From: Gnomoniopsis sp. IMI 355080
Taxonomy: Eukaryota > Ascomycota > Sordariomycetes > Diaporthales > Gnomoniaceae
Direction of reading: 5' to 3'
Assembly: GCA_027946555.1 (NCBI GenBank)
Contig: JAPEVC010000291.1
Location: 1-39,382 of the forward strand
Length of the DNA: 39,382 nt
Shown: piece by piece, positions 21,871 through 30,872 of the stretch
Position numbering within the stretch: position 1 is the stretch's first letter
Layout of the letters: each line of letters begins with the position of its first letter
The notes under the pieces: model-generated
Told to the model about the DNA's origin: nothing
What the model saw: only the letters and a program-made list of their open reading frames with translations
Databases searched by the model: none
Made by a program: the position numbers and the translations under genes

Positions 21871-23289
21871 TTACACAATGTCTTGCTGATTTACCTCGCT
21901 CGGAGGTTGATAAACAAATCCCAATTCCGCGAGCGATTTGGCCTGGCGTCCAGTAACCTCGAATTTGAGCTTTGCCTCGACGTAAATAGTCCTCTGCCAT
22001 TTCTGATCGTCTGACCAGACCGGCGGCTCCTTTCCCTTGTTACTAGTCGATTGCTTGGTCCAGTCGCGGAACTCGTCCAGTAGCGCGCTATCGCCAAGCT
22101 TGGGAAAAACATGGAAGCCTTTGCCTCTTCTCTCGTACTCTTCTTCCTCCCAACGAGACATCTCCTTGGTGGACGGCAGGGAAAGAGAGTTTGACCAGAC
22201 TCCAGCAAAGACAGCAGCCTGTGCCTCCGAAACAGGGAAGGGCACGACCCGGATTGGCAAGCCTGGAAACGATAAGGTAGGGTGGTCGATATGGAAGAGG
22301 TGCTTGTAGAGCCCGTATACTCTCCGTCCGTCTGACACAAGGCCCGGCGTCAGGGACTCCAGGAACGGAAAGCTGAAGAGATAGCCCGTACAATAGACGA
22401 TGGCATCAAAATCCTTTTCTACTCGTCCGTCCGAGAATCGGACGCCCTTGTCCTCCACTAAAAATTCTTCGATTGCGGGAACTTCCTCAGCGCGTACGTG
22501 CGCCAAGTTCTCCTCTGGTGTAGGCTCATGAACGGAGAGTAAAAGCGGGCTCTTGCAATGTCGGCTGATTTGTGAAGCAATATCGAGACCTGAGGCCGCG
22601 TTGCCCACTACGAGGACCTTCCTGTTTGCAAAGTCCTCAGGGGCGCGGTACGTTTTCGCGTGGGAGAGCACGCCGGGATGTGCGGCGTGGAATTCCCTGA
22701 TGTTCTTCACGTCCGGAATGTACGTCGTCGAGTAATGCCCAGATGCGACCACGACGGCGTCAAAGGTATCCTTGGATTTCCTTCCGTCTACCAGATTCTC
22801 CGTCTCGATGTCCCACTTGTCCTGGTCTCCTTCGCGCCTGAGATTCACTGCCTTGACTTGTGTCGAGAACGAGATCAAGTGGCGCATATCCTGCGAGTAT
22901 TCCACAAGGTAGTCCTGCACCACTTGGCGGGACGGGAAAATGAGCGAGTCCTTGGGGAAGTCGAGGTCGCCATATTTCATGATCGTCCACGGGATATTCG
23001 TGTGCAGCAGCTCATACATTGGCGAGGCAAACAACGGCGGATCCTTATCGTCCTTTTGCTTCACCGGAGGGTCCGGGGCGCAGAAGGCACTTGTCTGGGG
23101 AACATGTAGCTTGTCCGAGGGTTTGCGGCTGTACAGCCATACACCCCCGACTTCAGGGTTCTGCTCGTAGACCACAATTTCGAATGCCTGCTGGGCGACG
23201 AGGTATTTTGCAGCGGAGAGACCGCATGGGCCGGCGCCTATCACGGCGACCCTCTTCACATTGAACGGACCGGTGTTGACTGAGCCCAT
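21871..23289 (-). CDS. Flavin-containing monooxygenase (FMO-like)
   Basis: An intronless frame encodes 472 residues. It stays open upstream to 23403, but that codon is TTG; the first ATG that fits the family is at 23289. The FAD-binding dinucleotide motif GAGPCG is at residues 18-23 and is followed by an acidic strand end (VVYEQNPEVGGVW). The second, NADPH-type motif GNAASG is at 229-234. Between them HPGVLSHAKTY fits the FMO signature FxGxxxHxxxY except that the first Phe is His. Proteins of this class N- or S-oxygenate soft nucleophiles with NADPH and oxygen; fungal relatives include thiol-oxidising yeast Fmo1 and biosynthetic amine oxygenases. The substrate is unknown. It converges on the MFS transporter and is divergent from the Telo_bind gene across a 744-base spacer. 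There is no signal peptide, so it is likely cytosolic or on the ER face. Confidence 0.88.
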   Translation of the reverse strand: MGSVNTGPFNVKRVAVIGAGPCGLSAAKYLVAQQAFEIVVYEQNPEVGGVWLYSRKPSDKLHVPQTSAFCAPDPPVKQKDDKDPPLFASPMYELLHTNIPWTIMKYGDLDFPKDSLIFPSRQVVQDYLVEYSQDMRHLISFSTQVKAVNLRREGDQDKWDIETENLVDGRKSKDTFDAVVVASGHYSTTYIPDVKNIREFHAAHPGVLSHAKTYRAPEDFANRKVLVVGNAASGLDIASQISRHCKSPLLLSVHEPTPEENLAHVRAEEVPAIEEFLVEDKGVRFSDGRVEKDFDAIVYCTGYLFSFPFLESLTPGLVSDGRRVYGLYKHLFHIDHPTLSFPGLPIRVVPFPVSEAQAAVFAGVWSNSLSLPSTKEMSRWEEEEYERRGKGFHVFPKLGDSALLDEFRDWTKQSTSNKGKEPPVWSDDQKWQRTIYVEAKLKFEVTGRQAKSLAELGFVYQPPSEVNQQDIV

Positions 23290-24033
23290 GATGCCGCGGC
23301 TCCTGGACAAGAAATTAATGTATTGTCGGAATATTTCCAGTGAAGGTTTGAGAATGGTGTGCCGGCAGTAAGTAAAAATGATGAAGAAGAGGTCCAAGGA
23401 CAAATGTCGAGAATATACTTGAGAATGTGTCTATCCCACTGAGAAAATGCGTCAAATATGTAGCAAGCAAAACTGGAAAGCCCCGATAGATAATGGCCAG
23501 ATCATTAGTAGTAAGTACACATAAGACGTGTTTTGGTGGGATTATCGTTCTGAGTACCTACACAAACATTATTCAAGGCCATGGCGTGATATATCCGCAG
23601 CGGGTGGGGCCCAAATACCAGCTCGCGGGCTCCGTATCCGAGGACCGGCGGAGCGGAGGGTCAATAGGCAGTAGTGCTGCCGGAAGAGGTCGGAGGCGGG
23701 GCCTTGCAGGGATTATAGCACCTGAAGGATGGCAGGGGTCAGGGGTTTCTTGCAGTGCTTCCAGGGAAGCTTGGCTCTCAAGGTCATCTTAGCGCGATTG
23801 TCGACTGTCACGTCTTCTTTCAGGTGCGGGAAGCTACAACTTCATTCATCCCGCAAGTGCTGCGTTCGCCCAACAAAGACGAAACTGACCACCGCCGAAA
23901 CCTAATTGCGATCCTACAAAGGTCATTGACACAAGCTACCTCAGATGGCCGGCAAATCTACTGCTTCCTTCCTTCGTCAGACGATGGTCTAGTCATTCCT
24001 CCATTGACATCGCGACTCCTCCTGTCGCAAACC
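23290..24033. promoter_or_regulatory. Divergent promoter region (FMO / Telo_bind protein)
   Basis: This 744-base spacer lies between divergent start codons. The plus-strand reading frame of the next gene stays open from 23755 without an ATG, so a longer N-terminus by non-AUG start is possible but unsupported. A GC-rich purine tract with repeated CGGAGGCGGGG-like words lies around 23640-23720. No named site is recognised. Confidence 0.45.
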
Positions 24034-27000
24034 ATGGCCTCCTCAGACGACGCAGTCGAGCAATCGCTCTCTTCGAGCACTGCAACACCTATAGCGCAAC
24101 TGAATCCCGACCTACCCGATCAGGCGACGAGAAAGGTTAAGGGAGAGATCACCATCACATGGCCTTATAGCTTCGTCACCAAGACCTTCGCCTTCCTCCT
24201 CGCCGAGCCCGATTTTCGTTTGCGCCGCAATAAGGGACAGGTGCGCATACAGTTGAAAGGTCCCAGCGCCGAGGCCGTCGGAAAGTGGGAGCTTGGAAGC
24301 GGCGATGAGGTCACCCTGGCCTTGGACGGCGTCGAGTGGGCCAAGGACGAGGAGCCCGCACGCCCTGCGGGATCGCGATCTGAATGGCAGCTGAAGTTCG
24401 CTGGCAAGCTCATGCTGAAGGTAGGCAGCACCTTTGAAACTAGTATGAGTTATCGTCTGACTTCCACAGGCTACACTAGGCGAGACTCAGGAAACCAAAT
24501 TCGTCCACATCGACCAGCCCGTTCCCATCATAGTTCCAGAGGCGCCCAGCCCCATCCCGTTCGCCGAGATCGACCTCACTATTTTCGATGCGCCGCTTGC
24601 CGCAGAGGATCCCCCTACTCTTCCTGCTCCAAACAACGACGATGAATACGCATCACCGATGTTCATGAAACGGTCGAGGGCCTACGATCCTCTGTTTGAG
24701 CTGGATCTTGATGACGAGCTAGAGGATGATGGTGGCAGGAAGGGCAAGGGACGCAAACGACCTCGTTACTCGGCTCTGAATGGTAGATGGAGATTCAACG
24801 AAGACAACAGCAGCCCTGAACCCGATCAAACCGAGGGCACGCCATCAGCCGCACCAGGACAGAAAGAGGACGTGGATATGCATGACACACCCGAAAGATC
24901 TTCAATGGCGGATGGAGGAGTGCAGACCAACGAATTCGACCTCGCTCCCGTTCCTTCAAGCCTTGTCAATACCCCGAGTAAGCCTTGGAGTGGCGCTGAT
25001 AATTCGATATTTTCCGAGGAATCGCGCCCGCATGACGTCTCCAGAATCGATTGGGGCATTCAAGCATCACCTTCGAGACAAGCGATTTCAGCTCCCACAG
25101 GGTTTCATGAGGAGGCGACTGCCCATACCACACCAAATTCATTTGGTCAAGTCACTCAGTCTTCTGGATTCGCTGCTTTTGGTTTGCCTCAAGAACACTT
25201 GCAAAATCAAGGATTTGGAAACGCATCATCGGCGTTTGGCGGCATCCCGGCCGCCTCATCGAATCAAGGGTTTGGAGGGACATCTTCGCCATTTGGCGCC
25301 GGTTCACATGGACCCTCCAGTCAAGGTTTCGGAGACAATACTTCGCCGTTTGGCACTGCTGCAAATCCACCGGCAAATCAAGGCCTGGGACAGACTCCGT
25401 CACTCTTTGGAATGAATCCAGCGCAAGCACAGTCAGCGTCGTCTCAAGTCCCAGACGTGGGTAGTGGGTTTGGTGCCACGAGTGGGTCAGTGAGATTCAG
25501 CTTTGGGCAGGAGCCCTCATCGGCTTTTGCCACATCGTCACTTGGAACTACACAAGCCCCGGGACATTTCGCAGCTGACCCCTACCCGGAATCATCCCTG
25601 GGTCAGCAGGATCTCTCGAACTATCCGTTGAGCACGTCACAGGAACCTGTCGGTACAGCCACAGAAGGTTCGCCCTATGGGGGCATTGAAGCACCCATGG
25701 AACAGACACAGCCAGAAGCACACACGCCGGAGCAAGGTGTCCCACTCTGGCCTATGGGAAGTTCGAACTTCGATTCCAGCCACGCAATCGATCGTGTCAA
25801 TACTTCAGAGGACGTCCGCTCAGATGGCAGCGATCCAAAGAGGTCACCGCCAGGCATGATCCCCCCGGCGGTGGATGATGGAACACGAAACTTGGATGAG
25901 ATGAAGCAAGAGGGAATATTGTCACAGCCGGTCTACCGACAAGGCGTGTCACGAGAAGCACTTCCAGGCCAGGAACATGCATCAGCGGGCGAAGAGGATG
26001 AATCCATGGATAGTGACGAGCAGGCAGCTTACGACGATTCCGAAAAGGGCGACGATTACGATCTTCGCAACTACGACCGCGTCTCCGATGATGAAGAGGG
26101 TTTCGAGGAGGAAGAACCCCTTTCTGACGACGAGTTGCTAGATGAGGGCCCAGAGCACTGGGCCGGGGCAGAGGGCTACGAGGAAGACGATTATGATGAC
26201 GAGGAGGAAGATATAGATGACTTCAATGTCGACGTCCAGGCACCAGGGCGTTTCACTCAACCACAGCTCCCGTCACAGCCCCCTGCACAGAAGGACAAAG
26301 TCGTCATCGATCTCCTTTCCGATTCAGATGACGAGGAATCCCCAGTTCCGCCTATCAAGGCGCCGCGCAGCCAGATTCCACCCCCCGAATCTCAGCGTCA
26401 TTCTAAGAGCGAATCCCTTTCCAAGAGTGAATCCGTCGATTTTTCTGAGACCGAATCAATGGACCAACACGATCACCGAGTGGCTCCATCGGGGCCGAGC
26501 CTTCCAAGTGACGGCTCAGTTCACGGCATCTCTGGAGATCGTCAAGAAGGAGCCAACCTTGACCAAGCTGAGGAATTGGAAGACGAAGGCGGTAGACATA
26601 CAGATGAAGAGCACCTGCACGAGCATGGAGACGATTCTGAGCCCAACTCTGAATTCGCAGAAAGTGACGACGAAGAAGAGGCAGAAGAAGTCCAAGAAGC
26701 AATCACGGTCAATCCGGCTGCTGAGCCGAATTTGCCGTCCACCAGCCTTAATGGTGCTATGGATTGGGATGACGGTCAACAAGAGGCCGGAGCCGATGAG
26801 GAAGATGAAGAACCCAAATCCAAAGTAGAATTAAACATTGTCGACGGGCCCATTGGGACAGACCCGCAGCCCGACAGTGACGAAAGAGAGACAGTCATGG
26901 CTACAGATGATGAGAAAGCCGATTACCATGCTGCATCATTTCAGACACAACCAGACGAGATGATTGCCTCTTTTCAATTCCGTGTCCCAGGATCTCCCAG

Positions 27001-28786
27001 CGTCGATCATTCTCCCGAGGGCAACGCAACGAGTGATGCGGTTATGGAAGACGTTGATGACCAGGAGGAGAATCAAGTAGTCGGCGATGACGAGCCCCGA
27101 CAAGACACTTCAGAATTAGACAGGGGCGAGATACCTGAAAGGGAGGGCATCGACCTCGAGCCAAAGGACAACGCCGAGCGATCTGACGTGAAATCGGACA
27201 CAGAAGTCGTGGAGGTCGTTGCAGAAGAAGTCACCACGGTCGAGGCTCGAGAGGACCCTGAAGTCAGAGTGTCTTTGGATCAGCAAGACGAGCCATCAGC
27301 CTCATCTACACTGCAGGACCAAGCGGGTGCTACCTCTGCTATGTCAGTGCTGGAAACCTCTGAGACTACGGTTTTCAGCCACGCCGAGACGCAGTCAAGC
27401 AACCAAGAAGTGATGCTCGAGAAACAACAGGTAGAGTTGAAAACACGAACAGTTTTGTCGCAGCCTGTGGAAGAAACAGAAGGTACCGATGGGGAATCGG
27501 ACCACTTGAGCTCCGCAGAGGAGAATGACGTTGAAATGGTGGATGCCGAAGTGGCTGTTGGAAGCGAGTTGGACACGGAGCAAGCTGGCATTCCGCAAAC
27601 CCTACCGACACAGGACATCAAGCAGGATGAAGCTGTGCAGTGTCTCACTCCGTCGGACATGGTGCAAGAGCCTCAAGAGGAGGTGACCGATCCAGTCTCG
27701 GCTCTCAGTGTGACAGCGGGAGTGATTCCCGAGCAGGAAGCTCATGAGAAGCAGCGTATATTCACTCACAGCGAAATGCCTCACGTGGACGATGGCAATG
27801 ACGATGACGATGATGAAGAATTTCATGACGCATCTGAAATGGTTGAGCAACCCAGAACATCTCCCATCGCAGCCCTGGAGGACAGCTTCGCAAGCGTTGA
27901 TTCCCAGGTCTCTGAGATCCAAGATGCAGAGGAGCCTGAGACGGTTCCCGAAGAAAAGTCCAAGAGAGGTGGCAAGAAGGCCCGAAACACCTCGAGCTCC
28001 AAATCGGCAAAGTCAACACCCGCCTCTCAAAAAGCGCAGCGTCAGTCCTCGCGCCAGTCCTCGCGCCAGGTGTCCGCTCAGCAGGCGCCAAGCAGCCAAC
28101 GGACAACGCGTAGTAAGACCATGAGTTTCCAAGCTGCAAGTCCAAAAGAGGACAAAGAGGACATGAGTATACAGCTGGCTCGCGCTGCGCTCAAGTCTCC
28201 AACATCCAAGAAGAGGAAGGTGTCTGCCACTACTGCCAAACGTGTCAACAGTGACCTAGTCAAAAGACTCGAGCACGACTTGCCGGATTGTGTGGCATTG
28301 AAGGACTTGAGAAAGTACAATGCCAATTTCGTTGACATTGCAGCCGTCGCGACCAGTGCGAACATACCTCCGAAGCGAACACCGACACGCGAGTACGCCT
28401 CATCTTTCACAATCGCAGACCCATCCGTCACCCCCGACGGGGTTGTGGAGGTTGAATTGTACAGTCTACACAAGGACCATCTCCCTGTCGTGAAGACTGG
28501 TGACTCTGTCCTCTTGCGGTCCTTCGTGGTGGTGTCATTGCCCGGTCGAGGGTTCGGTTTGAAGACGAAAGATGGGTCGTCTTGGGCGGTGTTCAAATCG
28601 GAAGGCGATGATGAGCCTGAGATGAACGCTGCACCAGTCGAGATGAGCGACAAAGAGGCCAAATTCATGCTCGACGTTCGTGCTTGGTATGCAGGTTTGG
28701 ATGATACGGCAAAGGGCAAGTTAGGGGAGGCTGTCGAAGGGGCTGTGGCGGCTGGAAAAGAGAGCAGGGCGAATCTGAAGAAGTAG
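24034..28786 (+). CDS. Large acidic nuclear protein with C-terminal Telo_bind (POT1/CDC13-type) OB domain
   Basis: Two exons, 24034-24420 and 24470-28786, encode 1,567 residues; the intron is GTAGGC...CACAG. Residues about 35-150 are a compact beta-rich domain (ITITWPYSFVTKTFAFLLAE; GDEVTLALDGVEW) that could be an OB fold. Residues about 353-480 carry repeated GFG/SPFG words. Residues 668-717 are almost all Asp/Glu. A SUMO-interaction-like motif VVIDLLSDSDDEE starts near residue 740. A Lys/Ser/Arg/Gln tract is followed by the NLS-like KKRKV near 1374. Residues about 1434-1535 (YASSFTIADPS; VEVELYSLHKDHLPVV; GDSVLLRSFVVV) match the Telo_bind OB pattern of telomeric single-strand binding proteins. 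The POT1PC domain of canonical Pot1 is not seen. A nuclear, possibly telomeric role is inferred from these parts; the exact orthology is unresolved. Confidence 0.8.
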
Positions 28787-29091
28787 TCTCGTCTCCTGGT
28801 CTGATTCCTGGACAAATCGCATACTCGATAAACTCTCTGGGAATGGGCTTTGTGAACGGGAGGATGAAAATTATTTGCTGCATCAAGCGCGTGGCGTTGT
28901 GGAAGGATACCGAATAAATAGCCTCTGAACATCAAGGATTTCTGTCACATGTTGTGGCTGAGGAAAGACACAAAAGCTGTGAGGGGTTCAGTAGGAGCAT
29001 GCATCCAGGTCTACATTGGTACCTTTTGGCTGTTTTACTGCAACTCAATTTGGGCAAAATAATATATACATTCCGCAGCATTTTGAAAACT
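28787..29091. other. Convergent 3' intergenic region (Telo_bind / carboxylesterase-like)
   Basis: These 305 bases lie between converging stops. AATAAA at 28913-28918 fits the plus-strand gene. A/T-rich sequence around 29060 could serve the minus-strand transcript. Confidence 0.5.
28913..28918 (+). terminator. AATAAA polyadenylation-like signal
   Basis: AATAAA lies 127 bases past the stop codon of the Telo_bind gene. Confidence 0.4.
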
Positions 29092-30872
29092 TTATGCTGG
29101 GGTCTGAGCAGCAAAGAAGTCTTCAAACAGCGCAACTTTCTCAGACGTACCAGCAATGGGGATATCCCCCCACTCTGAGCCCACCTGGAACGTTTGTTTC
29201 TCCGTGGCTGAATTGGGCTCCCAGACAGTCGGCAGAGTCACATTGCCGTAGTATACCTCGGTCGAGTTGTTGGGGTCGCCCGTCTTGATAAAGTTGACCC
29301 AGTAGGTAGACAACACGTCGCTGATGTGGTAATCCTCCGCCGTGTAGTTGCTGGCATCCGGCTGAGCCCAAAGGTTGCCCAAGGCGTAGACGACCTCGCT
29401 GTGTTTTGTGGCGGCACCATTCGGGAGCGTAAAGTAGTAGGTGTACGTGGACTCGTCCGAAGAGTTGTGGTAGCCGTCCATGAATTGCCAACTGCTGACG
29501 CGGGCTTGGTCTCGGAGCAGGGTCTCCGTACTGTTGGATTCTGGGTACAGGGCTAGAAACTTCTCTGCAAAGGAGCTACCATACTGTTCCTCCAGCCACG
29601 CGCTGTAGGCGCTGGTGGCGACGTTGTCCCCATCCGCAGACAGCTCGTCCGCATTATGCCCGGTGATGAAGGGCACTTTATACGATGAGCCGTTGAGCAG
29701 TGTTTCGGCATAGGTATCCGGAATGAGGTAGTACTCCAGGACAGGCCGGAAGGTCGTGGCAGCCGTGGCGTCGACAAGCTGCTCGTACGGCAAGGCGCGC
29801 GCCTCGGCCGTGGTGGTCACGTTCAGGCTCTCGAGCACCTCGATGGCCAGGGTCTCCGCGTAGCTCTGGTTGTAGTACGCGCCTGCGGAGGCCTCTTGCT
29901 GCAGGAGCGGGTCACCAAGGGGCGACCGCAGACCGGACTGGGCAATGGCATTGACGGGGTTAATGTCGAACTCGCCTAGCTCTGCGCCGCTGTTGAGAAT
30001 GTGCCAGACGGCCGCGGCGCCCGAGCCCGTCCCGACGACCGAGATGTGGTCTGGGTTGCCCCCAAAGAGGGCGATGTTGGCGTACACCCACTTCAGGGCA
30101 TGCAACTGGTCGAGAATGCCCCAGTTGCCCGTCTCGTGGCCGGTGGGGCCAGCTACCTCGCCCCAGGTCTCGTTCAGGGCCGGGTCGGCGAAAAACCCGA
30201 GCACGCCGCTGCGGAAGTTGTACGACACAAAGACGACGCCCTTGGATGCTAGGGCGGAGCCGTCGTAGATGGCGTCGCCGGGGGCTGTGGTGAGGTCGTC
30301 GTGGGTGAAGAAGACGACGGGCAGCAGGCTGCTGCTATTGTCGGCGGCGACGTCCGCAGTGGAGGCTGGGGTCCAGATGTTCAGTGTGAGGCAGTCCTCG
30401 CTCTGGCCGTAGGCTGCGATCATGTCTGGTGTGTTTGAGCTGGAGGGGCACAGAGGCCCGAAGGCGACGGTGTCGAGGGTGCCATTCCATGCGGTGGCTC
30501 TTGCTGGTTCGGACCAGCGAAGGTCACCTGAAGTGTCGGCGCCCTTGTGGTGGTGGTGTATTGTTAAAATCGCAGGTTTTTGAGGCGACGGAATTGGGGA
30601 AGCCAAAAGGGAAGGAAGAAGAAGGAGAAAAAATAGAGGGGGAAAAAAGATAGAGAGAGATAAGAAATACATACGTATGGTACCGCGCCAAAGAAGGAGA
30701 TGTCTTGCCAGTTTGGTACACGCCCACCTTGTGAGCTGTTCAAGGCGGCCCTTCCTTTGAGGACACCAAAATCGGTAATGTTGATGGTCGTCTCGTACAG
30801 CGGCGATGCTGCCAGAGTCGAGCCCGCTTGGCTAATCGCGGCCAGAAGGAGGGAAACGAATCTGGAGCGCAT
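29092..30872 (-). CDS. Secreted type-B carboxylesterase-like protein, catalytic motifs lost
   Basis: Two minus-strand exons, 30872-30675 and 30543-29092, encode 549 residues. The N-terminus MRSRFVSLLLAAISQAGSTLA is a signal peptide. The carboxylesterase/lipase type-B fold is clear: YGADTSGDLRW, SEDCLTLNIWTP, YDGSALASKGVVFVSYNFR, GNWGILDQLHALKWV and GGNPDHI. The active site is not conserved. The oxyanion HGGG is HDDL (147-150), and the nucleophile elbow GESAG is GTGSG (237-241), placing Gly239 where the Ser belongs. A possible acid (Glu366 in GHNADE) and His447 (TKHSEVV) remain. More than ten NxS/T sequons suit an extracellular glycoprotein. It is probably a pseudoenzyme of the cholinesterase/neuroligin type, unless Ser240 acts instead. 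The 131-base intron contains an ATG in frame with exon 2. Confidence 0.85.

Noticed and set aside
21871..23403. Longer FMO N-terminus starting at 23403
   Set aside because: The first codon is TTG. The ATG at 23289 places the FAD motif at the usual distance from the start.
23755..24033. Upstream in-frame extension of the Telo_bind protein
   Set aside because: The frame is open, but it begins at GTG and has no ATG; the sequence is low in conserved-looking residues.
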